Below are positions 37,470 to 47,594 of a stretch of 64,000 bases of DNA, in pieces. The stretch covers positions 1 to 64,000 of the forward strand of contig JADJIQ010000004.1 in the NCBI GenBank assembly GCA_016707005.1. The letters run 5' to 3'. Positions within the stretch are counted from its first letter, which is position 1; every line of letters begins with the position of its first letter. The stretch comes from Ignavibacteria bacterium (GTDB lineage: Bacteria; Bacteroidota; Ignavibacteria; Kapaibacteriales; Kapaibacteriaceae). The notes under the pieces are model-generated. The model worked only from the letters and a program-made list of their open reading frames with translations. It had not been told where the DNA came from and did not search any database. A program made the position numbers and the translations under genes.

Positions 37470-38000
37470 ATGATCACCATCAATATCGTGGGCCTTCGGG
37501 ATGGGAACCATCCCTTCTCAATCGAGACGGATGTATCGCAGATCCCGGGGCTTGCCTCGGAATTCGTCGGTACGATCCACACAGAAGGTGTCCTCCGGAA
37601 GGCGAGCAGCAGGTATACACTTGATGCAGACGTGTCCGGAACCGCTCGTTTGGTCTGTGACAGGTCGCTCGAAGAGTTTGAAGAGCCGATCGCAGCTGTG
37701 ATCGATCTCGACTTCGTAGTTGATCATGATCTGGCCGCAACGCAGCGTGGACGAATCAGTGAACTTGATGATGAAGAGGCACGGGGGATACGAGAAGAAG
37801 ACAAGGTGATCGATCTAACAGAAGATGTACGTCAGGTACTTACTGTAGCGATCCCTTTTCGACGTGTAGCTCCCGCGTATCGAGACAAAGAACTTGAAGA
37901 GATCCATCCCGCGATCAAGGAACGTGAGGCCGACGGAACGGCTCACACCGAAGTAGTGGACGAACGATGGGCAGCACTCGCAAAATTGAAACGACCGTAA
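37470..38000 (+). CDS. yceD: YceD/DUF177 family protein
   Basis: 176-residue member of the DUF177 family, whose members next to rpmF are linked to 23S rRNA/50S assembly. Family features include the DVSGTARLVCDRSLEEFEEPI segment with a conserved Cys-Asp-Arg and the acidic DLTEDVRQVLTVAIP stretch (LCxxDCxGLC in many homologues). Here the second Cys cluster is missing; the segment reads IPFRRVAPAYRD. The gene order yceD-rpmF-plsX-fab is the classical one. Confidence 0.85.
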   Translation: MITINIVGLRDGNHPFSIETDVSQIPGLASEFVGTIHTEGVLRKASSRYTLDADVSGTARLVCDRSLEEFEEPIAAVIDLDFVVDHDLAATQRGRISELDDEEARGIREEDKVIDLTEDVRQVLTVAIPFRRVAPAYRDKELEEIHPAIKEREADGTAHTEVVDERWAALAKLKRP

Positions 38001-38016
38001 ATCTGAGGTACCTCTC

Positions 38017-38193
38017 ATGCCGAATCCAAAGCGACGTCATTCCAAGTCCCGCGGTGCCAAGCGCCGTACGCACTACAAGGCCACTGCGCCTTCTGTAATG
38101 ACATGCCCTAACTGCAGCGCAGCCAAGCAGCCACACATCGTTTGCCCTTCATGTGGGTACTACAACGGTCGCAAGATCCTCTCTGTCGACTAA
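38017..38193 (+). CDS. rpmF: 50S ribosomal protein L32
   Basis: 58 residues beginning MPNPKRRHSKSRGAKRR, the standard L32 N-terminus. It has a complete four-Cys zinc ribbon (CPNC ... CPSCG). It sits 16 bases after yceD and 35 bases before plsX, as in most bacteria. Confidence 0.95.
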   Translation: MPNPKRRHSKSRGAKRRTHYKATAPSVMTCPNCSAAKQPHIVCPSCGYYNGRKILSVD

Positions 38194-38228
38194 CGATCAC
38201 GAGAACACGAACCCCCTGAGGATCGTCC

Positions 38229-39296
38229 GTGCCTGACGCTGTTTCCTCAGCCCCTCTCCCAACGCAAGCCCGCCCCGTAAGGGTCGTGTTGGATGCGATG
38301 GGCGGAGACCATGCACCCGGAAATGAAGTGCAAGGGGCTATCCTTGCGTTAAAAGACCTTGGTCCGAACGTTGAACTCATTCTCGTTGGACGAGAAGGCG
38401 ACCTTGCGCCGTTGCTCAGTAAACATCAAGGGTCTGCGTCGATCAGGATCGTGCATGCCCCTGACGTTGTGGGCATGGGAGACGAGCCTTCGTCGATCAT
38501 CAAGACCCGTCGAGAGTCTTCCCTTTATGTTGGCCTTGAACTCATGCGATCGGGTCAGGCAGACGCATTCGTCTCCGCCGGAAACACGGGCGGCGTGATG
38601 GCCACGGCCACGATGCTCTGCGGTCGTATTCCCGGTGTGAGCCGTCCAACCATCGGATCATTCTTCCCGACCAAGACCGGTCGCCCTACGTTGCTGCTCG
38701 ATGTTGGAGCCAATGTAGACAGTAAACCCAAGTTCCTCTCTGATTACGCCGTGATGGGCAGCGTCTATACCGAACTCATGATCGGCATTGAACGTCCAAC
38801 CGTTGGACTGCTCAATGTTGGAGAAGAAGAAGGAAAGGGAACCGAGGTAGCTCGCGAAGCCTACGGCCTACTCCAGACCAACGGAGTGAATTTCGCCGGA
38901 AATGTTGAAGGCAGAGACATCCTTGCCGGGACCGTCGATATCGTTGTCTGCGATGGATTTGAGGGTAACATCGTCCTCAAATTTGCTGAAAGCATCCTCG
39001 GCTTCCTCAAGGACAGATTCCGTGCGTATGCAGACCGCGGGATCGTGCAGAAACTCCTGATCGGTGCCTTCAGACCTGTCCTTAAGAGCGCTTTACGCGA
39101 CATGGACTACCAAGAATATGGTGGTGTGCCCCTTCTCGGAATCAATGGTGTAGCGATCATTGGTCACGGCAGCAGCTCGCCCCTTGCTCTCTCAAACATG
39201 ATCAAACGAGCCGTTGAAATGGTCCGCAAGGACGTGAACGGTACGATACAAAAAGCACTCGCTAATGCGGCGAGTTCATCCAAGGAACCTGTATGA
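38229..39296 (+). CDS. plsX: Phosphate acyltransferase PlsX
   Basis: Converts acyl-ACP to acyl-phosphate for PlsY, linking fatty-acid and phospholipid synthesis. GTG 38229 is the likely start, giving 355 residues with a short extra N-terminus before VRVVLDAMGGDHAPGNEVQG. Further family motifs are SAGNTGGVMATA, RPTIGSFFPT and VCDGFEGNIVLKFAE. The stop overlaps fabH (ATGA). Confidence 0.94.
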   Translation: MPDAVSSAPLPTQARPVRVVLDAMGGDHAPGNEVQGAILALKDLGPNVELILVGREGDLAPLLSKHQGSASIRIVHAPDVVGMGDEPSSIIKTRRESSLYVGLELMRSGQADAFVSAGNTGGVMATATMLCGRIPGVSRPTIGSFFPTKTGRPTLLLDVGANVDSKPKFLSDYAVMGSVYTELMIGIERPTVGLLNVGEEEGKGTEVAREAYGLLQTNGVNFAGNVEGRDILAGTVDIVVCDGFEGNIVLKFAESILGFLKDRFRAYADRGIVQKLLIGAFRPVLKSALRDMDYQEYGGVPLLGINGVAIIGHGSSSPLALSNMIKRAVEMVRKDVNGTIQKALANAASSSKEPV

Positions 39297-40282
39297 ATGC
39301 GGTGATCACTGCCGTGGCACATAACGTGCCTGCGGACGTCTATGACAACGTGTGGTTTGAAAGCAAGATCGATACCACGGATGAATGGATCACGACAAGA
39401 ACAGGTATTCGTGAGCGACACTTTGCCTTTGAGGGCGGGCTCACGGACATTCTTCTGCCGGCAGCTCAGCGAGTGCTTGAGCAACGCGGCCTCACACCAT
39501 TGGATATCGATCTCATCATCGTAGCAACCATTACGGGTGATCGAGTCTTTCCGTCGAGTGCCGCCATCCTGCAACGCAAACTCGGTGCAACAAATGCCTG
39601 GGGCTTCGACCTAGCCGGCGCTTGCAGTGGTTTTCTCTATGCTCTGGTTACAGGAGCAAAGATGGTTGAGTCGGGCGCAGTGAAACGTTGTCTGGTCCTT
39701 GGCGGTGATAAGATGAGCTCCATCCTCAACTTCGAAGACCGTACAACGTGTGTGCTCTTCGGTGACGGTGGCGGTGCAGTTCTGCTTGAAGACGGAACAG
39801 ACGATACCTATGGCGTTATCGATCATGTTCTTCGCATGGACGGTAAGGGAGAGGACTTCCTTCACCAACCAGCTGGAGGGTCTCTCAAGCCCCCTACAGT
39901 TGAAAGCGTTCAGAACCGCGAACACTATGTCTATCAAGAAGGTCAGACCGTGTTCAAGAGTGCGGTGAAGGGGATGGCTGATGTCTCCTATGAGATCATG
40001 CAGCGCAACAACCTCACAGCCGATGATATCGCTTGGCTCGTTCCGCATCAAGCCAATCTTCGGATCATCGATGCAACCGCCAAACGAATGGGGCTTCCGC
40101 ACGACAAGGTGATGATCAATATCGACCGGTTCGGAAATACCACGGCCGGTACCATCCCGATCTGTTTGTCAGAATTGCACATGACAAAGAAGGTGAAGAA
40201 GGGCGACTATCTCGTTCTCTCGTCCTTTGGCGCCGGCTATACCTGGGGTAGCGTGCTCATTCGTTGGTCCATCGATACCTAA
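39293..40282 (+). CDS. fabH: 3-oxoacyl-ACP synthase III
   Basis: Starts fatty-acid synthesis by condensing acetyl- or branched acyl-CoA with malonyl-ACP. The 329 residues carry the Cys-His-Asn triad: GACSGFLYAL (near residue 109), PHQANLRII (near 252) and GNTTAGTIP (near 283). The N-terminal TTDEWITTRTGIRERH is typical. It is distinct from the type III PKS at 7117. Confidence 0.96.
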   Translation: MNAVITAVAHNVPADVYDNVWFESKIDTTDEWITTRTGIRERHFAFEGGLTDILLPAAQRVLEQRGLTPLDIDLIIVATITGDRVFPSSAAILQRKLGATNAWGFDLAGACSGFLYALVTGAKMVESGAVKRCLVLGGDKMSSILNFEDRTTCVLFGDGGGAVLLEDGTDDTYGVIDHVLRMDGKGEDFLHQPAGGSLKPPTVESVQNREHYVYQEGQTVFKSAVKGMADVSYEIMQRNNLTADDIAWLVPHQANLRIIDATAKRMGLPHDKVMINIDRFGNTTAGTIPICLSELHMTKKVKKGDYLVLSSFGAGYTWGSVLIRWSIDT

Positions 40283-40293
40283 GGAAACTGAAC

Positions 40294-41226
40294 ATGAAGA
40301 CAGCACTTCTCTTTTCGGGTCAAGGCTCACAGTACGTTGGGATGGCAAAGGATCTTGCCGAAACATACCCTCTTGCTAAGGGGCTGGTGGATCGTGCAAA
40401 TGAGATCCTTGCGTATGATCTGAGTGCCATCATGTTCGATGGTCCGGAAGAGACCCTTCGTCAAACGCGCTATACACAGCCCGCTCTGTTCCTTCATGAG
40501 GCTTTGCTTCTGAATGTTACCCAGGCGCGGGCATCCATGAGTGCCGTTGCCGGTCATTCACTCGGCGAATATTCAGCGCTCTATGCAGCTGGAGTTGTTT
40601 CGTTCGAAGATGCACTGCAACTGGTTCAGCTCCGCGCAACATTGATGTACGAAGCGGGTGACCGCATTCCCGGAACGATGGCTGCTGTTGTTGGACTCGA
40701 GGACGATGTTGTACGAGCCCTTTGCGCAGAACTCAATACCGGCAATGGCAACGTGATCGTCCCTGCGAACTTTAACTCTCCAGGGCAGATCGTTGTTAGC
40801 GGATCTGCAGAACACGTACGCGCCTCTATGCCGATCTTCAAGGAGCGGGGTGCCAAGTTGGTGAAGGAACTTCAAGTCAGTGGTGCGTTCCATTCACCTC
40901 TTCTAGCAGAGGCAGAATCCGGCCTAGCTGAGAAGATCCGTTCAACCCAGTTCAACGACGCAAACGTACCGGTCTATGTTAACGTTTCGGGTAGTGCCGT
41001 TACTGCCGCGGATGAACTGAAAGATGCCGCCATTCGTCAACTCACGTCGCCAGTGCTTTGGACCCTAACGATGCAGACGATGTGGAAGGATGGGATCACT
41101 TCGTATCGAGAGATCGGTCCGGGCAAGGTCCTGCAAGGATTGGTCAAACGAACACTGCCGGAAGCAACGATCGACGGAATTGATACAGCAGCAGATGTCC
41201 AACGCGTGAATGAACAGGGAGTATGA
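40294..41226 (+). CDS. fabD: Malonyl-CoA:ACP transacylase
   Basis: Loads malonyl groups onto ACP. It has 310 residues from ATG 40294 (MKTALLFSGQGSQYVGM). The catalytic Ser is in GHSLGEYSALYAAG (near residue 90), with QLRATLM and the His in GAFHSPLL. A weak AAGGA site is 8 bases upstream. The stop overlaps fabG (ATGA). Confidence 0.96.
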   Translation: MKTALLFSGQGSQYVGMAKDLAETYPLAKGLVDRANEILAYDLSAIMFDGPEETLRQTRYTQPALFLHEALLLNVTQARASMSAVAGHSLGEYSALYAAGVVSFEDALQLVQLRATLMYEAGDRIPGTMAAVVGLEDDVVRALCAELNTGNGNVIVPANFNSPGQIVVSGSAEHVRASMPIFKERGAKLVKELQVSGAFHSPLLAEAESGLAEKIRSTQFNDANVPVYVNVSGSAVTAADELKDAAIRQLTSPVLWTLTMQTMWKDGITSYREIGPGKVLQGLVKRTLPEATIDGIDTAADVQRVNEQGV

Positions 41227-41981
41227 ACATGAAGACCTTTGACCACTCAGGCAAGGTGATCGCTGTCACCGGAGGATCCCGCGGGATCGGTGAGGCGATC
41301 GTTCGCAGGCTCTGCGCCGAAGGTGCTCATGTATTCGCCACCTATAACTCTGCGCCGGAACGGGCAGAAGCTGTTGCCTCCGAGATCCGTGCGGCAGGGG
41401 GTACGGTGACCTTCCTCCAGGTGAACGTCAGCGACGAAGACTCCGTCAAGGGATTCATCGAAGCCGTTGTCACACAAGGGGGTCGAATCGATGCCCTTGT
41501 CAACAACGCCGGGATCACAAAGGACGGACTCATCATGCGCATGAGCGGCAAGGACTGGCAAGATGTGATCGATACGAACCTCACAGGCGTGTTTTATGCG
41601 TGTAAGGCAGCTGCCCGACCGATGATGTCCCAGCGGACGGGGCGGATCGTGAATATCGGCAGTATCGTTGGCTTGCAGGGAAATGCCGGACAGGTCAATT
41701 ACAGCAGCGCCAAGGCTGGGTTAGTAGGCCTCACAAGAAGCCTCGCCCGTGAACTCGCTAGTCGTAACGTTTTCGTAAATTGCGTAGCTCCGGGTTTTGT
41801 AGAAACTGACATGACGGAAAAGCTTACGGATGAGCAGAAGGCATCGTTCTTCGGCAATATTCCAATGAAGCGCGCCGCCGGTCCGGATGAGATAGCAAGT
41901 GTTGTCTCATTCTTCATCGCTCCTGAGTCTTCGTATATCACCGGACAGGTTCTCAACGTGGACGGTGGTCTGGCGATGTGA
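41223..41981 (+). CDS. fabG: 3-oxoacyl-ACP reductase
   Basis: NADPH-dependent reduction of 3-ketoacyl-ACP. SDR fold of 252 residues: [10 protein letters not shown] cofactor loop, NNAGITKD, catalytic Ser in NIGSIVG, YSSAKAG (Tyr-x3-Lys), and the C-terminal [15 protein letters not shown] 41223 overlaps the fabD stop; ATG 41229 is an alternative two codons later. Confidence 0.96.
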   Translation: MNMKTFDHSGKVIAVTGGSRGIGEAIVRRLCAEGAHVFATYNSAPERAEAVASEIRAAGGTVTFLQVNVSDEDSVKGFIEAVVTQGGRIDALVNNAGITKDGLIMRMSGKDWQDVIDTNLTGVFYACKAAARPMMSQRTGRIVNIGSIVGLQGNAGQVNYSSAKAGLVGLTRSLARELASRNVFVNCVAPGFVETDMTEKLTDEQKASFFGNIPMKRAAGPDEIASVVSFFIAPESSYITGQVLNVDGGLAM

Positions 41982-42028
41982 TCTTTCATTTGGCAAATTT
42001 TCAACCTCATTTTTATCAAGGGTTCCGT

Positions 42029-42265
42029 ATGTCAGCAGTGGCACAAAAAGTGACGGAGATCATCGTCTCCAAGCTCGGTGTTGAAGAATCACAAGTAACG
42101 CCGGCAGCATCGTTCACAAGCGATCTTGGCGCTGATTCTCTCGATACCGTTGAGCTCATCATGGAATTCGAACGTGCCTTCAACCTCACGATCGATGACG
42201 CCGACGCAGAGAAGATCCAGACCGTTGGCGACGCTGTGTCGTACATCGAGTCGAAGGCCTCTTAA
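42029..42265 (+). CDS. acpP: Acyl carrier protein
   Basis: 78-residue acidic carrier protein. The phosphopantetheine Ser lies in [14 protein letters not shown] (about residue 38). The in-frame GTG at 41978 overlaps fabG and would add a non-homologous N-terminus, so ATG 42029 is chosen. Placement between fabG and fabF is canonical. Confidence 0.96.
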   Translation: MSAVAQKVTEIIVSKLGVEESQVTPAASFTSDLGADSLDTVELIMEFERAFNLTIDDADAEKIQTVGDAVSYIESKAS

Positions 42266-42294
42266 TTAAACATCGATCATCCTCGTAGGTTCGT

Positions 42295-43551
42295 ATGTCG
42301 AGATCAATACCTCGCGTCGTCATCACCGGCGTTGGTGCCGTTACGCCCATTGGCAATACGGCAACTGAATTCTGGGCCGGCATGATGGAGGGTCGCAGTG
42401 GTGCGGCTCCTATCACGCGTTTTGATGCGTCGGAGTTCGACACACGTTTTGCCGCCGAGGTCAAGAATTACGACCCACTATTGGTGATATCGCGCAAAGA
42501 GGTTCAGAGAATGGACCTCTTCGCGCAGTTCGCCATGTCGGCTGCTGTAATGGCCGTTGAGAATTCCGGCATCGATTTTGAAAAAACGGATCGCAACCGC
42601 ATCGGCGTGGTCTTTGGATCAGGCATCGGCGGGATGTGGACGTACCATCATCAGCAACAGAACCTGTACGAGCGTGGCGGTAAGCCGGATCGTATCAGCC
42701 CCTTCTTTGTACCAATGCTGATCTCGGACATTGCAGCCGGACACATCGCCATTCGATATGGTCTTAAGGGACCGAACTACGGCACGGTGTCTGCTTGTGC
42801 AACCTCGTCACACAGTATCGGCGATGCCCTCATGCTCATGCAGCGTGGTATGGCTGATGTGATGTTGGCAGGGGGCTCAGAGGCAGTGATCTGTCCGATG
42901 GGTATCGGCGGATTCAATGCGATGAAGGCACTGTCTACCCGTAATGATGATCCCGCAACAGCAAGCCGTCCGTTCGACAAAGACCGCGACGGATTTGTCA
43001 TGGGTGAAGGAGGAGCGATCCTTGTCCTTGAAACTCTTGAACACGCCATGAACCGCGGTGCAACGATCCTTGCCGAACTCTCCGGTATCGGATTCACAGA
43101 TGACGCCTATCACATCACGCAGCCGGCAGCCGGTGGTGAAGGTGCTGTGCGCTCGATGAAGCTTGCCATTGAAGACGCTGGTCTGGTTCCTGAGGATATC
43201 GACTACATCAATGCACACGGGACATCTACACCGTTCAACGATAAGTCAGAATCGGCAGCCATCGCAACGGTCTTTGGCGACCATGTCAAGACGATGTCGG
43301 TGAGCTCAACCAAGTCCATGACTGGTCACCTCCTCGGTGCAGCTGGTGCGGTTGAAGCCATCGCAACAACGTTGGCCATCGTCAATGGCATCGCCCCTCC
43401 TACGATCAATCAGATCACACCTGATCCGGACTGCACACTGGATTATGTGGCTAATGCTCCAAAGAAGCGTGAGATCCGCGCTGCTTTGAGCAACACGTTC
43501 GGCTTTGGTGGACACAATGCTACACTGTGCTTCAAAGCGTTCTCTGAGTAA
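42295..43551 (+). CDS. fabF: 3-oxoacyl-ACP synthase II
   Basis: Elongating ketosynthase of 418 residues with the Cys-His-His triad: VSACATSSHSIGDA (Cys near residue 166), NAHGTSTPFND and KSMTGHLLGAAG. The N-terminus PRVVITGVGAVTPIGN is typical. It uses acyl-ACP and malonyl-ACP made by the upstream genes. Confidence 0.97.
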   Translation: MSRSIPRVVITGVGAVTPIGNTATEFWAGMMEGRSGAAPITRFDASEFDTRFAAEVKNYDPLLVISRKEVQRMDLFAQFAMSAAVMAVENSGIDFEKTDRNRIGVVFGSGIGGMWTYHHQQQNLYERGGKPDRISPFFVPMLISDIAAGHIAIRYGLKGPNYGTVSACATSSHSIGDALMLMQRGMADVMLAGGSEAVICPMGIGGFNAMKALSTRNDDPATASRPFDKDRDGFVMGEGGAILVLETLEHAMNRGATILAELSGIGFTDDAYHITQPAAGGEGAVRSMKLAIEDAGLVPEDIDYINAHGTSTPFNDKSESAAIATVFGDHVKTMSVSSTKSMTGHLLGAAGAVEAIATTLAIVNGIAPPTINQITPDPDCTLDYVANAPKKREIRAALSNTFGFGGHNATLCFKAFSE

Positions 43552-43578
43552 GACTCTCACCACGTCCGGCCATCGGTT

Positions 43579-44439
43579 GTGAAGGACATCGTCCGTCAGC
43601 TTTACGCTAATCTTTTAAAGTTCGCCTCCAATCGCGGGTCGGCGAATAATGCGATGTTTCGCGATCTCTTCCCACCCATGGGCATCCTTACGGATGAACG
43701 TGTGGCTGAACTTGAGAAGCAGATCGGCGTGGATATCCATCTGGCCTCGCTCTATGAGCAGGCCCTAACGCATCGTTCCTACCTCCAGGTGGTTAACACC
43801 CCGGACCATCGCTCTAATGAGCGACTTGAGTTCTTGGGTGATGCCATCCTCGGCATGGTCACGGCCGAATACCTCTTCTATAACAACAGAGAGGTCTTGG
43901 AGGGCGAGCTCACCAAGATGCGGTCATGGATCGTTAACAAGAAGTCTCTTGCAATCTGTGCCCGCGCACTCAAGCTCGACGAATTTCTGTTCCTCAGCTA
44001 TTCAGCCACGCAGTCTCTGCAGCGTGGGAATGATTCCATGCTGGCCGATGCATTGGAATCCATCATTGCAGCAGTGTATCTCGACCGCGGATTTGATGAG
44101 GTCAGACGCTTCATCGTGGAAAAGCTCCTCCCGATCATGGTTCGAGAATCTCTCGTTCACGATACGAACTATAAGAGTCTCCTCCTTGAAACCGTACAAG
44201 GTAGGGGGCAGGCAGCTCCCCGCTATGTGGTGGTTCGTGAGCAAGGCCCAGACCACGAGAAACACTTTACAGTAGATGTTGTCGTCGAAGACCGAGTGAT
44301 CGGCAGTGGTTCCGGACGGAATAAGAAGGATGCCGAACAGTCTGCCGCAGAGGCCGGATTGGCATATCTTGCCAAACGATCCAAGCCAAGGAAGACTGTG
44401 GGCGGATCACAGGAACAATCGACTGAAACATCAGCGTGA
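43579..44439 (+). CDS. rnc: Ribonuclease III
   Basis: Double-strand-specific endoribonuclease for rRNA and mRNA processing. GTG 43579 gives 286 residues, with an N-terminal extension of about 35 residues before the catalytic domain. The signature NERLEFLGDAILGMV is near residue 79, the second catalytic Glu is in ADALESIIAAVYLD, and the dsRBD covers about 195-270 (YKSLLLETVQGRGQ; GSGRNKKDAEQSAAEAGL). The coupling acpP-fabF-rnc is classical. Confidence 0.94.
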   Translation: MKDIVRQLYANLLKFASNRGSANNAMFRDLFPPMGILTDERVAELEKQIGVDIHLASLYEQALTHRSYLQVVNTPDHRSNERLEFLGDAILGMVTAEYLFYNNREVLEGELTKMRSWIVNKKSLAICARALKLDEFLFLSYSATQSLQRGNDSMLADALESIIAAVYLDRGFDEVRRFIVEKLLPIMVRESLVHDTNYKSLLLETVQGRGQAAPRYVVVREQGPDHEKHFTVDVVVEDRVIGSGSGRNKKDAEQSAAEAGLAYLAKRSKPRKTVGGSQEQSTETSA

Positions 44440-47400
44440 ACGGTAACATATTCCGGTCGCAGCGGGTCTTCAGCATCGGATCTACACTTTCGATCTCCAT
44501 GCGCCCCTTACTCCTTCTTCTATCGCTGGTCATCCTTACGGACAGTATCTCCGCTCAATTCTTGGCGGGGAATCTCCCTTTTGGAAAGAACAAGAAGCAG
44601 TATGAGAAATTCAACTGGCGATACATTCAGTCAGAGAATTTTGATGTCTACTTCCACGGCGATGCGGAGTATATCGCCAAATACACGGCACTGAAGGCCG
44701 AAGACGCACTCAAGCAGATCCAGGAAGAACTCTCGTTCTCCATCACAAAACGCATCGTCCTGATCATCTATAGCTCTCACAATCAGTTCCAACAGACGAA
44801 CGTGATCGATGAGTTTATGTCGGAAGGTATCGGCGGTGTGACCGAACTCTTCAAGAACCGTGTGGTCCTACCGTTTGAAGGTGATTACGCCAAGTTCCGT
44901 CACGTGATCCATCACGAGTTGGTCCATGCCGTGATCAATGACATGTTCTACGGCGGTTCCATTCAAGCGTTGATGAGCAGCAGTGGTGCCGCAATGCTTC
45001 CGTTGTGGATGAATGAAGGCTTCGCCGAATATTCAAGTGCTAACGGTCTTGATGTGAAGACCGATATGTTCATGCGCGATGTGGCAGTGAGTGAATACCT
45101 CCGTGGTATCAGTCAGCTCAACGGCTACTTCGCCTACCGTGGCGGTCAAGCATTCTGGTCCTATATCGCCGGCAAATATGGAAAAGGGAAGGTGGGCGAA
45201 GTCCTCAACCGGTTCCGCACCATTGGCGACGTCGATAGAACGTTCCGCGCTGCATTCGGCATGACCTATGAAGAAATGTCCGAGCAGTGGGCCAAGGATG
45301 AGAAGAAGTATTATTTCCCGGATGTGAATCGCTACGAATACGTCGAAGACTTTTCGAGCAGGCTCACGAACCACCAGAAGGACGGGAATTTCTATAATAC
45401 CTCACCGGCCATTTCTCCCGACGGAGAACAAGTAGCATTTATCTCTGACCGCGGGGATCAAACGTTTGGTCTTTGGGTTATGGATCTTGTTTCCAAGAAC
45501 GCTCGACGTCTGGCCGGCAGCGCACGTTCCACAGACTTCGAAGAACTGAACTTCCTCACTCCCGGTGTGTCGTGGAATCCGCAAGGAACCAAACTTGCTG
45601 TTGGAGCTAAGGCTGCAGGACAAGATGGCATCTACCTTATCGATGTTGCCACAGGTGACTATGAGATCCTGATGCTCGGCTTTCAAACGATAGGGGGCGT
45701 GGCATGGTCACCCGATGGAAAGTACCTTGCCTTTGATGCCGATACGGGCGGGAAACAATCCGATATCTTCCTGTATGACCTTGAGGCGAAGTCGCTGAGC
45801 CAACTCACAAACGATGTCTTCACGGACATGACGCCTACGTGGACGCCGGACAGCAAGACCGTGTACTTTATCTCCGACCGAATGAAATACACATCGGGCT
45901 TCGAGACCACACAGAACTTTGAGATGTGGGATCACGATGTAGATGCGCGCGATATCTATCGCATCTCGCTTGAAGACCGAACGATCGAACGTATCACCAA
46001 GGATCCAGATGTAGGGAAGTATTCCATCGAGATAACGCCGGACGGAACGCAGATGCTCTTCGTTGCCGACTACAATGGGATCAGCAATCTTTGGAAGATG
46101 GATCTTGCGACCGGCAGAAAAGTGGCGATCACGAACTCGCTTCAAGAAGTTTCGCAGATATCGCTGTCGCAGGATGGCACAAAGCTTCTCTTTGCTTCGC
46201 AGAACCGTGTGGGATATGACCTGTTCCTATTGAAGTTCCCCTTGGATCTTAAGGAACATGATACCTTGCCTCTAACAAGGTTCCGTCAGATGGAGCTTGA
46301 AGAAAAGAATGCTCTCACCGGAGTGATGGACCGGATCTCGCAGCTGAAGGACACAACCACAACCAGTTATGGAATGTTCGATGTGGATCTCTCTCAGCAG
46401 CGGTCAGTTCAACCGAATGATGACGTGATCCAAGTTCCCGGAGACGAGCGCAGTGGGTCAGATAGCACCATGAAGACTGACTTCACTCCGAAGGATTACA
46501 AAGTCACATTCTCGCCAGACGTGGTGACAGGTAATGCCGGCTATAGCAACTGGTTCGGTGCCAATGGTCAGATAGAACTCCTCTTCACGGACATGATGGG
46601 TGATCACGAGATCTACTTCCGTGCGAATCTTTACCTCGATCTCACAAACAGTAGCTTCCTCCTATCATATGGGTACCTGCCGGATGTAGTGGACTATCAT
46701 GTCTCCGTGTTTCAGAATGCAGGTTTCACCTACATTCAGCCCGAAGGCTCGCCCTACACATATTTGTATCGACTGAGGAACTATGGCGGATTGGTGTGGG
46801 CATCATACCCATTCTCGCGCTATACACGTTTCGATGTCGGGATGCAGATCATGTCGATGTCACGCGAGAACGTCGACTTTCCACAAGAGCCATCTCTCAC
46901 CCGCTTCGTAACGGTACCAACCATTTCCTATGTGCTTGATGATGCTCTATGGGGCTTCTGGGCACCGGTAAAGGGTACTCGACTCAACATCACGCTCGAA
47001 GGTTCGCCGGGATGGTCAGACAATGGACTCTCGTTTGCAACTGCACGTATCGACGCACGGCACTACCTCCACCTCGGTGAATCGTACACGATCGCGGTGC
47101 GTGGCAGTGGTGGCTACAGCCTTGGCCGAGATCCGCAGAAGTTCTTCATTGGCGGTATCGATAACTGGTTCAACAGATTCTTTAGCGACAACGGTTGGCC
47201 GTTTGTCAATCCCGAAGACTTTGCATTCACTCGTCCGGGTTGGCCTCTACGCGGTTGGGCACTCAATGAGCGAAACGGCACGCGCTACTTTGTGACGAAC
47301 ATCGAATTCCGTTTCCCGTTCTTGTTCGCATTCCAGGCCGGACCTATTCCATCGCTCTTCCAAGGCCTCCAAGGTCAAGTCTTCTTTGATGCAGGGGGCG

Positions 47401-47594
47401 CGTGGGACTCCAATGGAATGGCGTGGATGCCGAGCGGACGTCAGGCTCCGAATCCGGTGCTCTCGAGTTTTGGCTTCGGTATTCGTTCGCTTGCACTAGG
47501 GCTGCCACTGCGGTTTGATGTAGCATGGCGTAATGAGCCATACGGCGGGACGTCACAGCCGATCTACCTCTTCTCACTCGGCGGCGATTTTTGA
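44436..47594 (+). CDS. Peptidase MA-like / TolB propeller / outer-membrane barrel multidomain protein
   Basis: Secreted protein of up to 1052 residues. The GTG at 44436 overlaps rnc (GTGA), but ATG 44499 starts directly at the signal peptide MRPLLLLLSLVILTDSISA and may be preferred. Domain order is as follows. First, a gluzincin-type metallopeptidase with HHELVHAVIND (HExxH near residue 165) and the third ligand in WMNEGFAEYSS. Then six or so TolB/PD40 beta-propeller blades (for example SPAISPDGEQVAFISDRG and GVAWSPDGKYLAFDAD) over about 320-630. Last, a C-terminal BamA/Omp85-like barrel (SFGFGIRSLALGLPLRFDVAW ... LFSLGGDF). Probably an outer-membrane-anchored protease or assembly factor. Substrate unknown. 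Confidence 0.8.
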   Translation: MNGNIFRSQRVFSIGSTLSISMRPLLLLLSLVILTDSISAQFLAGNLPFGKNKKQYEKFNWRYIQSENFDVYFHGDAEYIAKYTALKAEDALKQIQEELSFSITKRIVLIIYSSHNQFQQTNVIDEFMSEGIGGVTELFKNRVVLPFEGDYAKFRHVIHHELVHAVINDMFYGGSIQALMSSSGAAMLPLWMNEGFAEYSSANGLDVKTDMFMRDVAVSEYLRGISQLNGYFAYRGGQAFWSYIAGKYGKGKVGEVLNRFRTIGDVDRTFRAAFGMTYEEMSEQWAKDEKKYYFPDVNRYEYVEDFSSRLTNHQKDGNFYNTSPAISPDGEQVAFISDRGDQTFGLWVMDLVSKNARRLAGSARSTDFEELNFLTPGVSWNPQGTKLAVGAKAAGQDGIYLIDVATGDYEILMLGFQTIGGVAWSPDGKYLAFDADTGGKQSDIFLYDLEAKSLSQLTNDVFTDMTPTWTPDSKTVYFISDRMKYTSGFETTQNFEMWDHDVDARDIYRISLEDRTIERITKDPDVGKYSIEITPDGTQMLFVADYNGISNLWKMDLATGRKVAITNSLQEVSQISLSQDGTKLLFASQNRVGYDLFLLKFPLDLKEHDTLPLTRFRQMELEEKNALTGVMDRISQLKDTTTTSYGMFDVDLSQQRSVQPNDDVIQVPGDERSGSDSTMKTDFTPKDYKVTFSPDVVTGNAGYSNWFGANGQIELLFTDMMGDHEIYFRANLYLDLTNSSFLLSYGYLPDVVDYHVSVFQNAGFTYIQPEGSPYTYLYRLRNYGGLVWASYPFSRYTRFDVGMQIMSMSRENVDFPQEPSLTRFVTVPTISYVLDDALWGFWAPVKGTRLNITLEGSPGWSDNGLSFATARIDARHYLHLGESYTIAVRGSGGYSLGRDPQKFFIGGIDNWFNRFFSDNGWPFVNPEDFAFTRPGWPLRGWALNERNGTRYFVTNIEFRFPFLFAFQAGPIPSLFQGLQGQVFFDAGGAWDSNGMAWMPSGRQAPNPVLSSFGFGIRSLALGLPLRFDVAWRNEPYGGTSQPIYLFSLGGDF

